Shown here one piece after another: positions 38,021 through 46,748 of a DNA stretch of 64,000 bases. The DNA lies in the NCBI GenBank assembly GCA_902536655.1, contig CACAYF010000008.1, positions 1-64,000 of the forward strand, written 5' to 3'. Position numbers and translations under genes: made by a program. Under the pieces are notes generated by a model that saw only the letters and a list, made by a program, of their open reading frames with translations, was not told where the DNA came from and did no database searches. This DNA is from an uncultured Alphaproteobacteria bacterium (lineage in GTDB: Bacteria > Pseudomonadota > Alphaproteobacteria > Methylaequorales > Methylaequoraceae). Numbering within the stretch: position 1 is the stretch's first letter; every line of letters starts with the position of its first letter.

Positions 38021-39611
38021 ATTAATTTTAACTTTTATTATTTTTTTATCAATAACGTTTAAAGGCTACACAAATGATTTTAAATCTAGTAAATACGGAA
38101 GCTATCTATCCTGGGATTATGCAAAAGATAACAGAGATTTAGAAAATCTTAAAATCCTTTTAAAGCAAATTGATTTAAAGAAAATAGAAGATGCTAGTCT
38201 AGAAGAGGTTTTTTTTGAATCAGTAATTTTTGATGAATGGACAAAAGCTGAGGAAATAAGTTCTATTTTATTGGAAAAAGACAGAGATAATTTTTCAGCC
38301 AATCTTTTTAAATTTTTTCTTAGTTTTGTAAATGGTCAAGATTCAGATCAATATCTCAAAAAGGTGGATTATAAATACCTTGATTCAAATTTCATAAATT
38401 CAATACTAATTTGGAAAAATTATGATAAGGAAAATATTGAAATATCAAATGAGAACAATTGTGTTCCACTGATTTGTCTCCATTCTGCACTAATCTTAAA
38501 ATTAAAAGGAGAAAACAAAGAAGCTCAAAATTTTTTTAACAAGATAGAAGATGAGAAATTCGTTTCTTACAGAATTAAAGAGTTGCTTCTATTGAATGCA
38601 ATTCAAGAGGAAAAAAAATCTGCAAAAAATATCTTAAATCAGATTAATTCTTACGATCTTAATATTAAAAATTTTGACTTGAATTACTTATTAAATAATC
38701 AAAAACTTCTGAATCCTGTAGAAAACAAACAAGATGGAATGGCAGAAGTTTTGTATAACATTTCTAGTTGGTTTTTTTCAAAAGATCTTTATAAATACTC
38801 GACCTTTTTTGGAAAAATCTCATTAAAGTTGAGACCCGATTTTAATGCAATGAAACTCTTACTTTTAGGAAACTATGAAAAACTTGGTTATAAGAATCTC
38901 GGTATAAATTATGCAAAGAAGCTTAATACCGACAATCTCTATTATTATAAGTTTTTGAGAATGAAACTCTCTTTATTTGAAGATCTAAATAAGGATGAAG
39001 AATTTATATTAGATTTAAAAAAATTCACCCAAATATATCCTGATAAAGTTGAAATGAAAATTTTATTAGCCAATAAGTACCGAAAATTGGAACAATATGA
39101 AAAAGCTGTTAAGATTTATTCTGAAATCATAAATAATAAATCATTATCAGCAAATTGGAATATTTTTTATTCTAGAGGTATTTCTTATGAAAGAATGAAT
39201 GACTGGAATAAAGCTGAAAAGGATTTAAAAGAAGCAATGAGACTTAATCCTGATGATCCTTATATACTAAATTATCTTGCTTACAGTTGGTTAGATAGAA
39301 ATAAAAACGTAGAAAAAGCTCTTTCATTGCTTAAGAAAGCTGTCGAAATTGAACCTGATGATGCGTATATAATAGATTCGTTAGGGTGGGCATTCTTCTT
39401 ATCAGATCAAACCGACGAGTCGATATTTTTTTTAGAAAAAGCAGTTTCAATTCTTCCTGATGATGCAACTCTAAATGATCATTTGGGAGACGCCTACTGG
39501 AAGGCAGGAAGACAGAGTGAAGCAAAGTCACAATGGAAAAGAGTATTGATTTTAGATCCTCAATTTAAGAAGAAAAATGTAATTAATTCTAAGATTAAAA
39601 ATGGACTCTAA
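37941..39611 (+). CDS. Tetratricopeptide-repeat protein, possible TtpA-like periplasmic protein
   Basis: A protein of up to 556 aa. A hydrophobic, signal-like segment (around codons 25-43) is followed by a helical region and C-terminal TPR units (about 365-545: SANWNIFYSRGISYERMNDWNKA, NPDDPYILNYLAYSW, EPDDAYIIDSLGWAF, LPDDATLNDHLGDAYWK style). No in-frame ATG exists near the true N-terminus. The GTG at 37941 overlaps ETF-QO by 80 nt; otherwise an ATA or ATT codon just before the signal-like segment would be needed. ETF-QO-TPR-ispE order is seen in other Alphaproteobacteria. Brucella TtpA, an envelope TPR protein tied genetically to EipB, is a plausible relative. Confidence 0.75.
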   Translation: MISRIHYKILIGLLLREEEGLIILICKLILTFIIFLSITFKGYTNDFKSSKYGSYLSWDYAKDNRDLENLKILLKQIDLKKIEDASLEEVFFESVIFDEWTKAEEISSILLEKDRDNFSANLFKFFLSFVNGQDSDQYLKKVDYKYLDSNFINSILIWKNYDKENIEISNENNCVPLICLHSALILKLKGENKEAQNFFNKIEDEKFVSYRIKELLLLNAIQEEKKSAKNILNQINSYDLNIKNFDLNYLLNNQKLLNPVENKQDGMAEVLYNISSWFFSKDLYKYSTFFGKISLKLRPDFNAMKLLLLGNYEKLGYKNLGINYAKKLNTDNLYYYKFLRMKLSLFEDLNKDEEFILDLKKFTQIYPDKVEMKILLANKYRKLEQYEKAVKIYSEIINNKSLSANWNIFYSRGISYERMNDWNKAEKDLKEAMRLNPDDPYILNYLAYSWLDRNKNVEKALSLLKKAVEIEPDDAYIIDSLGWAFFLSDQTDESIFFLEKAVSILPDDATLNDHLGDAYWKAGRQSEAKSQWKRVLILDPQFKKKNVINSKIKNGL

Positions 39612-39614
39612 AAG

Positions 39615-40499
39615 TTGACTATTAAGATAACAAAATTATCACCGGCAAAGATAAATTTATTCCTTGAAGTCAAAAATAAAAGAAATGATGGATATCATGA
39701 TATTCAAAGTCTAATGACTTTTTGTGATTTTGGAGATATGGTTTGTGTTAGTAAATCCAATGATTTTAGAATTAAGCTTGATGGTCCATTTTCAAGTTCT
39801 TTAATTAATAAAGAAAATTTAATTCACAGAACACTTAAAAAACTGGAAGATTTATTTGAGCGAAACTTTAATGTTGAAGTAGTTTTAAAAAAAAATTTAC
39901 CAATTGCTTCTGGAATGGCGGGCGGATCTTCAAATGCGGCTACCTTTATTACATGTGTAAAAGAAATTTTTAAACTTGAAGAAGTGGATGGTTTTAATGA
40001 ATTGTTATTATCTTTGGGAGCTGATGTTCCATTCTGTTATAACGGTAAAACAGCGTTAGTCACTGGAATTGGAGAAAATATAAAATTTACTAAAAAAGTG
40101 AAAGAATATTTTGTTCTTTTAGTCAATCCAAACATTGAAGTATCAACAAAAGAAATCTTTAACAATATTAATTTTAAAGATATCTCTTATAAAAAGGATA
40201 CAACAATTTTATCAAATTTAATTAAACTAGAATTTTTTAAAGATAGATCTAATCACCTGGAAAATTATGCAATAAAACAATTTAAAATAATTGGAGAAAT
40301 TTTATCATATTTATCAAAGATTAAAGGAAGTGTCTTAAGTAGAATGACAGGTTCTGGTGCAACGTGTTTTGCATTATTTGATTGTATTGAAGACTTGGAA
40401 GAAGCTGAATATCTTACTACCAAAAGATTTAAGGATTGCTGGATAAAAAGTACGAAATTGAAAAATAATATTAAGGATAAAACTTGTATAAAATATTAA
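39615..40499 (+). CDS. ispE: 4-diphosphocytidyl-2-C-methyl-D-erythritol kinase
   Basis: GHMP kinase of the non-mevalonate isoprenoid route. Motifs: SPAKINLFLEV with RNDGYHDIQS at the N-terminus, ATP loop LPIASGMAGGSSNAA (about 94-108), LGADVPFC and the C-terminal MTGSGATCFALF. Translation starts at TTG 39615, 3 nt after the TPR stop. 294 aa is normal. Confidence 0.94.
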   Translation: MTIKITKLSPAKINLFLEVKNKRNDGYHDIQSLMTFCDFGDMVCVSKSNDFRIKLDGPFSSSLINKENLIHRTLKKLEDLFERNFNVEVVLKKNLPIASGMAGGSSNAATFITCVKEIFKLEEVDGFNELLLSLGADVPFCYNGKTALVTGIGENIKFTKKVKEYFVLLVNPNIEVSTKEIFNNINFKDISYKKDTTILSNLIKLEFFKDRSNHLENYAIKQFKIIGEILSYLSKIKGSVLSRMTGSGATCFALFDCIEDLEEAEYLTTKRFKDCWIKSTKLKNNIKDKTCIKY

Positions 40500-40524
40500 A
40501 AATGATTATGTTTAAAAAACCTAA

Positions 40525-40599
40525 TGGGGTGTGGCCAAGTGGTAAGGCACCGCTTTTTGGTAGCGGCATTCGTAGGTTCGAATCCTACCACCCCAGCCA
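40525..40599 (+). tRNA. tRNA-Gln (anticodon TTG)
   Basis: A complete 75-nt cloverleaf. The acceptor stem TGGGGTG (40525-40531) pairs with CACCCCA (40589-40595), followed by the discriminator G and an encoded CCA (40597-40599). The anticodon stem CCGCT/AGCGG encloses the loop TTTTGGT, giving anticodon TTG (reads CAA). The T arm is GTAGG-TTCGAAT-CCTAC. It lies between ispE and an ABC-F gene on the same strand. The encoded CCA means that this tRNA does not need the CCA-adding enzyme for first maturation. Confidence 0.97.
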
Positions 40600-40607
40600 A
40601 TAAAGAA

Positions 40608-42389
40608 ATGAATAAGGAAGTTTTCTTCTCTTTGAATAATGCATGCTTTTCAATTGGAAAACTAAAATTATTAAGAGACATTTCCATATCGGTTCACGAA
40701 AATGACAAGATAGCGCTTGTTGGTAAAAATGGTGTTGGCAAGTCAACTCTTCTTAGGATAATAAACGGAACAAGATCGTTAGATAGTGGAGATTTTTGGT
40801 TAGGTCCCTCAATCAGTGTTGGGACATTAAACCAAAAAAATTACCAAACAAGTCCACTAAGTGTTTTAGAATTCCTAAAATCTCAAAATTTAGAAGATAA
40901 TAAAATTACAGAATCCAGGGTTGAAAAGGTCACAAATGAAATAAAAATAGATAAATTCAAAATTATAGACGAGTTGTCGGGAGGAGAAAAAAGAAAATTA
41001 GCACTCTCTAAACTGCTACTTCTAAACCCCGATTTGCTCTTGCTTGATGAGCCAACAAATCATTTAGACATTGAGTCAATTAAATGGCTAGAAAATTTTT
41101 TGAACAATGAATTTAGAGGTTCATTTCTAGTAATAAGCCATAACAGAGACTTTTTAAAAAATGTGACCAATAAAGTCTTTTGGATGGATAGGGGAAAAAT
41201 AAAGACATCCTCAAAGGGTTTTTTTAATTTTGATATATGGAAAGATTCTTTAATTGAGCAGGAAAAACGTGAATTAAAAAATCGTAAAAAATATTTAGAT
41301 GATGAAATTGCTTGGTTAAATCGAGGAGTAAAAGCTAGAAGAAAAAGGAACATTAAAAGAAAAGATAATATTTACAGTATGAAAAGTTCTTATGATGAAG
41401 AAAAAAAAGAATTTATGAAATCAATTTCGAAGATTAAAATATCCAATGACGCAACTGAATTAGAAGACGGACCGAATGTTTTGATCAATTTTGTAAATGT
41501 AAATAAAAGTTTTAAAAAAAAAAATGGTTTCATAAATATTTTAAATGATTTCAGTTTTAAGTTAATGCGAGGCGAAAAAATAGGAATTATTGGACGTAAT
41601 GGAATTGGAAAATCTACTTTTTTAAATTTAGCCTCACACAAAATGCAACCTGACTCAGGAAATATAAAAATCAGAAAGAAATTAAACTTTAGTTTCTTTG
41701 ATCAAACTGGTGAGCAATTTGAGGATAACAAAACGATAAAAAAGAATTTGATTCCAAGCGGAGGTGATTACATCGATGTTGGGAATAAGAAGATGCATAT
41801 TTGTGGATATTTGAAGAATTTTCTTTTTGAACCAAAGGACGTAGACAGAAATTTAATTAGTTTGTCTGGTGGAGAGAGGAATCGTCTTCTCTTAGCTAAA
41901 ATATTGGCTAAACCCAATGAAATTTTAATTTTAGACGAACCAACCAATGATCTTGATATCGAAACGATTGACTTGCTTATTGACTTTTTAAATATGCACA
42001 AGGGTTCATCATTAATAAGTTCTCATGACATTGATTTTTTAGAAAAAACTTGTCATAGATTTTTCTTTTTCGATGGTTCTGGAATTATAAAGTTTTCAAA
42101 CAAGCCGGAAATATGTAATGTTAAGACTGTTGATGAAAGTATAAAAAAAGACAAAAAAGAGAAACCAATCAGTTCTGAAAAACTTATTAATAAGATTCTT
42201 AAAAAAATTCAAAATAAAGAAGATCAGATAACTGATTTAACAAGCGAGTTAGAAAAAACTAATTTTTCATTAAAACAAGAAAGTAATTATAATTATCTGG
42301 TAAATGAATTAAAAAAAGCGCAGTTTGAACTTAATACTCTTGAAAAGGAGTGGATTGATATTGAAGAAAGAATGATACGTGATGATTAA
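40608..42389 (+). CDS. ABC-F family ATPase (Uup-like)
   Basis: A soluble protein of 593 aa with two ABC ATPase domains and no membrane domain, of the ribosome-acting ABC-F class. Domain 1 has GKNGVGKSTLL (about 38) and LSGGEKRKLALSKLL with LLLDEPTNHLDIES; domain 2 has GRNGIGKSTFL (about 328), LSGGERNRLLLAKIL and LILDEPTNDLDIET. The inter-domain linker is Arg/Lys-rich (RKKYLDDEIAW to KARRKRNIKRK) and the C-terminal tail is a coiled coil (about 530-590), as in Uup. I start at ATG 40608, just past the tRNA; the longer ORF reads through the tRNA gene. Confidence 0.92.
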   Translation: MNKEVFFSLNNACFSIGKLKLLRDISISVHENDKIALVGKNGVGKSTLLRIINGTRSLDSGDFWLGPSISVGTLNQKNYQTSPLSVLEFLKSQNLEDNKITESRVEKVTNEIKIDKFKIIDELSGGEKRKLALSKLLLLNPDLLLLDEPTNHLDIESIKWLENFLNNEFRGSFLVISHNRDFLKNVTNKVFWMDRGKIKTSSKGFFNFDIWKDSLIEQEKRELKNRKKYLDDEIAWLNRGVKARRKRNIKRKDNIYSMKSSYDEEKKEFMKSISKIKISNDATELEDGPNVLINFVNVNKSFKKKNGFINILNDFSFKLMRGEKIGIIGRNGIGKSTFLNLASHKMQPDSGNIKIRKKLNFSFFDQTGEQFEDNKTIKKNLIPSGGDYIDVGNKKMHICGYLKNFLFEPKDVDRNLISLSGGERNRLLLAKILAKPNEILILDEPTNDLDIETIDLLIDFLNMHKGSSLISSHDIDFLEKTCHRFFFFDGSGIIKFSNKPEICNVKTVDESIKKDKKEKPISSEKLINKILKKIQNKEDQITDLTSELEKTNFSLKQESNYNYLVNELKKAQFELNTLEKEWIDIEERMIRDD

Positions 42390-43782
42390 ATCAAATTATT
42401 TTAAAATCAGTATATTGTTTTTTGGTATTCTTTTATCAATATCACTAGACATTTTAAATCTCAATGACGGCTTTACAAGTGATGAAAAGTTGGTGATAAG
42501 AATGTTGATTTTAATGATTTTTTGTTGGCTAACTGAAATTATACCTATTTCTATTACTGCATTGCTTCCAATATTATTCTCACCCTTTTTTTTAGAAATT
42601 AAATTTACAGATATCCTGAGTCAATATGCAAGTTCAGTTGTTTTCCTTCTTTTAGGAGGATTTATTTTGGCTCAAGGTTTTGAAAAGAGTCAGTTACATA
42701 GAAGAATAGCTTTAAAAACACTTTTAGAATTTGGAAAGACACGAATGAGAATAATTTTTATTATAATTTTGTCCTCAGCATTCTTTAGTATGTGGTTATC
42801 GAATACAGCAACATGTTTATTAATGCTACCAATAGTGAAGAACATACTTGATAATAATTTTAATACTTCGGATGATAATGAATTCTCGAAATTTCTAATA
42901 CTCTCAATAGCGTATGCTTCCTCTATTGGAGGTATGGCTACTCCAATTGGAACAATACCTAATGCAGTTATGATTGGTTTTCTAAAAGAAAACCATAATA
43001 TTGAAATTGATTTTGTCCAGTGGTTCACATTTGGTTTTCCTTTGGTATTAATTTTACTTTTCTTACTTTTTGGATATCTAGGACTAAAGTTTGAAAATAA
43101 AAATGTTGATAGAAAGTTTATTAGTAAGAAATTTCAAGAATTGGGAAATTTTTCTTTTAAAGAAAAAGTAACAGTTTTTATATTAACGCTGACTTTAAGT
43201 TTATGGATTCTTAAAAATACACTAAATGAAGCTTTTGGAATTTATTTAAATGACGCAGTAATAGCAATATTTGGATCTTTTCTTTTTTTTATAATACCAA
43301 TAAAAAAATCAAATTTCATTCTTTCATCTGATTGGTATAAAAATATCCCTTGGAACGTTCTCATTCTTTTTGGCGGTGGACTTTCCATGGCTTCTCTAAT
43401 AACTTCGACAGGACTTGCAAATGAATTTTCTAAAATTTTTTACTTTTTTAACTCATTTAAATTATTAACCCTAATATTTATAATTGCCATAATCACTTCT
43501 TTTTTGACAGAATTTACAAGTAATACTGCAACAACGTTCCTTCTATTACCAATCTTAAGTATATTTGCCTTAAATAATAATATGGATGTGATCAATTTAA
43601 CATTACCATTTGTACTTGCTGCCAGTTGTGCTTTTATGATGCCAATAGCAACTCCACCAAATGCAATAGTTTACTCAAGTAATAAGTTTAAAATCTCATT
43701 TATGGCTTCAAATGGTTTTTTTATTAATTTGATTTCTGTTACAATAATATCCCTTTATGTTTACTTTTTTAATAATTTCTAA
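42382..43782 (+). CDS. DASS-family sodium/dicarboxylate (anion) symporter
   Basis: A 466-aa membrane transporter of the SLC13/DASS family, importing dicarboxylates, citrate or sulfate with sodium. It has about eleven helices and the paired SNT signature motifs SNTATCLLMLP and SNTATTFLLLP that form the substrate and sodium sites, with ATPIGTIPNAVMIG and ATPPNAIVYSS following each. The start overlaps the ABC-F stop by 8 nt (a GTG one codon earlier is also possible). The exact substrate cannot be read from sequence. Confidence 0.9.
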   Translation: MIKSNYFKISILFFGILLSISLDILNLNDGFTSDEKLVIRMLILMIFCWLTEIIPISITALLPILFSPFFLEIKFTDILSQYASSVVFLLLGGFILAQGFEKSQLHRRIALKTLLEFGKTRMRIIFIIILSSAFFSMWLSNTATCLLMLPIVKNILDNNFNTSDDNEFSKFLILSIAYASSIGGMATPIGTIPNAVMIGFLKENHNIEIDFVQWFTFGFPLVLILLFLLFGYLGLKFENKNVDRKFISKKFQELGNFSFKEKVTVFILTLTLSLWILKNTLNEAFGIYLNDAVIAIFGSFLFFIIPIKKSNFILSSDWYKNIPWNVLILFGGGLSMASLITSTGLANEFSKIFYFFNSFKLLTLIFIIAIITSFLTEFTSNTATTFLLLPILSIFALNNNMDVINLTLPFVLAASCAFMMPIATPPNAIVYSSNKFKISFMASNGFFINLISVTIISLYVYFFNNF

Positions 43783-43791
43783 AACTTTACA

Positions 43792-45021
43792 ATGAAAAAT
43801 ATTGCTATTTTGGTTGATTTGGAGCTAACAAGTCACGCAGGTGGACATGTGAAATTCTGGGAAAGAGTAAGCTACTCAATAAAAAATTCCTATAAAAAAT
43901 TTCATTTTTCGCTTTTCTTTCTAGGTGACAGCTTTAAAAAAAAAAAGATAGGAGAGAACGTTACTTTCTATACATTAAAGCCGATAATATCATCAAAAGT
44001 TCTTAAACCTTTTGGAGTAGACGCTGATGCAACCGATTTATTTCCAATTAATCCCAGACTATTTGTGATTTTAAAAGATTTTGACTTAATTCATACTACA
44101 GATCAACTATTTACAATGGCAAAAACAGGATTATATGCTTCAAGATTTTGGAAAATCCCACTGACAACTTCTTTACATACTGATACACCTTCGTATTCAG
44201 GATATTACATTAAAAAAATTTTTAAAAAATTTCCCAGATTTGTTTACTATTTATTAATAGACAAAATGAAACTGCATCATAGAATTCCTGAAAAACAAAA
44301 GTTGAGAATGAATAATTATCTTATGCAATGTGATAAAGGAATGATAAATGACGACATCCCTTTTAAAAAATATAAGTTTCAGTCAGATGTTTTGAATAAA
44401 ATAACAAAGTTATCTAGGGGTATTGACAAAAATATTTTTAAAAGAAAAAAAATTGATAAAAATTATTTTTTTAAAAAATACGAAATAACGAAGGAAGATA
44501 AAATTATTTTATTTAGTGGCAGAATCCATGAATTAAAAGGTGTTTTTCTACTTTCAAAAACTCACAAAATTTTAAAGAAACAAATGAAGATAGTTTCTAT
44601 TTTAGCTGGTCAAAACATACATGGTGATAAATGCCAGAAAATTGGAGGTAGTAAAATTAAGTTGATTGGTTATGTTGATCAGAATGAAATTTCTAACTTG
44701 TATAATCTATGCGATTTATTTGTATTTCCATCTAAATATGAGATTGGTCCACAAGTAGTTTTAGAAGCAAAATCATGTGGTGCCATACCGGTAGTTTATC
44801 CAACAGGAGGTGGAAAGAGAATATCTAAAAGTGGAGAAGATGGAATTATAATTCCGAAATATGATCCAGCAGTTTGGGCTTCAGAGATTAAAAAACTTTT
44901 AAATGACAAAAAAAAAATCAATTATATGAGAAATAAGATTTTAAATGAATTCAAACCAATGTCCTGGAACAAAATATTTCAGAAATTTTTTATCGAGGAG
45001 TGGAATTTGATTCTTAAATGA
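43792..45021 (+). CDS. GT4-family glycosyltransferase
   Basis: A 409-aa GT-B-fold glycosyltransferase. The N-terminal half opens with IAILVDLELTSHAGGHVKFWERV, a glycine-rich acceptor loop of the GT4 type. The C-terminal nucleotide-sugar half has LSRGIDKNIF, LFSGRIHELKG and the E-x7-E motif in EIGPQVVLEAKSCG. Related enzymes make glycolipids (PimB-, MshA- or SQDG-synthase-like). It overlaps the PIG-L deacetylase gene by ATGA and is followed by a flippase-like membrane protein, which suggests a sugar such as GlcNAc placed on a lipid and then deacetylated. Substrates are not known. Confidence 0.88.
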   Translation: MKNIAILVDLELTSHAGGHVKFWERVSYSIKNSYKKFHFSLFFLGDSFKKKKIGENVTFYTLKPIISSKVLKPFGVDADATDLFPINPRLFVILKDFDLIHTTDQLFTMAKTGLYASRFWKIPLTTSLHTDTPSYSGYYIKKIFKKFPRFVYYLLIDKMKLHHRIPEKQKLRMNNYLMQCDKGMINDDIPFKKYKFQSDVLNKITKLSRGIDKNIFKRKKIDKNYFFKKYEITKEDKIILFSGRIHELKGVFLLSKTHKILKKQMKIVSILAGQNIHGDKCQKIGGSKIKLIGYVDQNEISNLYNLCDLFVFPSKYEIGPQVVLEAKSCGAIPVVYPTGGGKRISKSGEDGIIIPKYDPAVWASEIKKLLNDKKKINYMRNKILNEFKPMSWNKIFQKFFIEEWNLILK

Positions 45022-45773
45022 AAAACATTTTATTTATAATACCTCACCCAGATGATGAGATTGTCGGAAGTTGTTGTATAATAAAAAGATATATAAGCAA
45101 CAAAAAAAATATCTTCTTATTTTTTGTCACAAATGGAGTTATTTCCTCAAGCTCTTCATGGTTTTGGAATAAAAAAAAAGTCAAAAATATGATAAATATT
45201 AGAAAAAAAGAAATGAAATTAAGTGTGAAAAAACTAGGTGTTAAAACTATTTATTTTCAAAATATCTCAACAAGAACATTAAAAGATAAAATTTTTAGGA
45301 CCTACGACAAGATTCGTAAAATTATAATTTCACAAAAAATAGATACGTTATTCTGTCCAGCATATGAAGGAGGTCATCAAGATCATGATGTTTCAAATTT
45401 TATTTGTTCAAAGTTGAAAAGGTATTGCAAAGTTTTTGAGTTTCCAGAATATAATTATTTCAACAACACAATAAATTGTAATACATTTATAAAAAAAAAC
45501 GATGATTTAACAATTTTAAACCTTACAGAAGAAGAAAAGGAATTTAAGAAAAATTGTTTGAAAATATATAAATCCGAAAAAAAAAATCTTAATTACATAA
45601 ATATCAATGTCGAATCATTTAGACCTTTAAAAGATTACGATTATTCTAAGCCAGCTCACTCTGGTACCCTCTTCTATAGAAGGTTCAGTTTATTTTCTTG
45701 GCATCCTCGAGTTGATGGCGATAAACCAGAATATGTTTGTAAAAAAATAACAGAATCAAAAATTTTTAAATAA
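45018..45773 (+). CDS. PIG-L family LmbE-type deacetylase
   Basis: A 251-aa zinc-dependent N-acetylglucosaminyl deacetylase-like protein. The metal motif IPHPDDEIVGS (H11, D13, D14, E15) and the second ligand block GGHQDHDVSNF are intact, so it should be active. Known relatives deacetylate GlcNAc-PI, GlcNAc-inositol (MshB) and GlcNAc-malate (BshB). Coupling to the GT4 gene on one side and adjacency (zero spacing) to the flippase-like gene on the other point to a shared pathway. Confidence 0.88.
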   Translation: MKNILFIIPHPDDEIVGSCCIIKRYISNKKNIFLFFVTNGVISSSSSWFWNKKKVKNMINIRKKEMKLSVKKLGVKTIYFQNISTRTLKDKIFRTYDKIRKIIISQKIDTLFCPAYEGGHQDHDVSNFICSKLKRYCKVFEFPEYNYFNNTINCNTFIKKNDDLTILNLTEEEKEFKKNCLKIYKSEKKNLNYININVESFRPLKDYDYSKPAHSGTLFYRRFSLFSWHPRVDGDKPEYVCKKITESKIFK

Positions 45774-46748
45774 ATGTCAAAGATTAAATTTTTAATTTTT
45801 CTAATTTTTGGAATCTTTATATTTCATTGGGTATACAAATTCTTTGCTGGACCTGAATCAATAAGATTAATACTGAATGCAAAATACAAAATTTTTTATC
45901 TTGTAATAGCGCACATACCCACACTTTATTTTGACAGTTTGGCATGGTTAATATTAATGGTGAGAAACAAATTACCAACGAAAACTGCATTTATAATAAC
46001 ATGGATCTCACAAACTTCTGGAAAATTTATTCCTTCAGGTAATATTACTGGCGAATTTGTCAGATTTTATCTTGCAAGAAGAAGTGGACAGAAATTTAGT
46101 GAAGCTTCATCAACGGTTTTAATGGATTTATTTATTGCGACTTTTTCATTATTTATAATTGGTCTAGCAGCGTTAATTTTTGTTGTTTTTTCTATCAAAT
46201 CAAATTTAATTCTCAATCAATTTCAATATCTAATTTTGGCATTTTCTTTAATTTCTTTAGGTACTTTGTTTTTTATCTTTCTAATTAGAAAAAGAGTAAT
46301 TTCTAAATTTCTTCTAAGTACGAAAAAATTTGAATTTTTAAATAAAAAAAATATTTACAATCTTATGCGATTAGATATCTCTCTTAACAAATTAAGTCAT
46401 AGAAAATGGCGCTTGTTTAGTGCTGTTGTATTGAGATTAATTGGGTGGATTGCTGGTGCTTTTGAAATTTATATTTTTTTTTGGATCATAGGTGTTGATG
46501 CTAAAGTTTCTGATGTTCTAATAATAGAATCGGTTACAGCTATTATTAGATCAGCTGCTTTTTTTATACCTTCAGCTATCGGTGTTCAAGAGCTTGCTTT
46601 TGTTATTGTTGGAGAGTTAGTAGGATATTCTAGTATAGTTTCTTTTTCAGTTGCTATTGGAAGAAGATTAAGGGAAATAATGGTTGGAATTCCTGCAATA
46701 ATTACTTGGATTTTTATTTTTAGAAAGCAATCAAACCACATTAATTAA
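45774..46748 (+). CDS. Lysylphosphatidylglycerol synthase TM-domain / HpnL-like membrane protein
   Basis: A 324-aa polytopic membrane protein with about eight helices, resembling the flippase-like domain of MprF and HpnL proteins. Conserved signs are the early ISQTSGKFIPSGNITGEFVRFYLARR segment and the late RSAAFFIPSAIGVQELAFV block. It has no catalytic LPG-synthase domain, so it is not a tRNA-dependent lipid modifier. It begins one base after the PIG-L stop. Transport of a lipid product of the cluster across the membrane is my inference. Its end overlaps a convergent gene by 18 nt. Confidence 0.82.
   Translation: MSKIKFLIFLIFGIFIFHWVYKFFAGPESIRLILNAKYKIFYLVIAHIPTLYFDSLAWLILMVRNKLPTKTAFIITWISQTSGKFIPSGNITGEFVRFYLARRSGQKFSEASSTVLMDLFIATFSLFIIGLAALIFVVFSIKSNLILNQFQYLILAFSLISLGTLFFIFLIRKRVISKFLLSTKKFEFLNKKNIYNLMRLDISLNKLSHRKWRLFSAVVLRLIGWIAGAFEIYIFFWIIGVDAKVSDVLIIESVTAIIRSAAFFIPSAIGVQELAFVIVGELVGYSSIVSFSVAIGRRLREIMVGIPAIITWIFIFRKQSNHIN

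Noticed and set aside
40524-40607. Open frame leading into the ABC-F gene with MGCGQVVRHRF
   Set aside because: This stretch is the tRNA-Gln gene read as protein. The ABC-F gene starts at the ATG at 40608.
42690-43028. 112-codon open frame on the - strand
   Set aside because: It is antisense to the DASS transporter, whose membrane signature motifs are clear.
45018-45773. PIG-L gene as a mycothiol or bacillithiol enzyme
   Set aside because: gshA is present, so glutathione is the expected thiol, and no other genes of those pathways are nearby.
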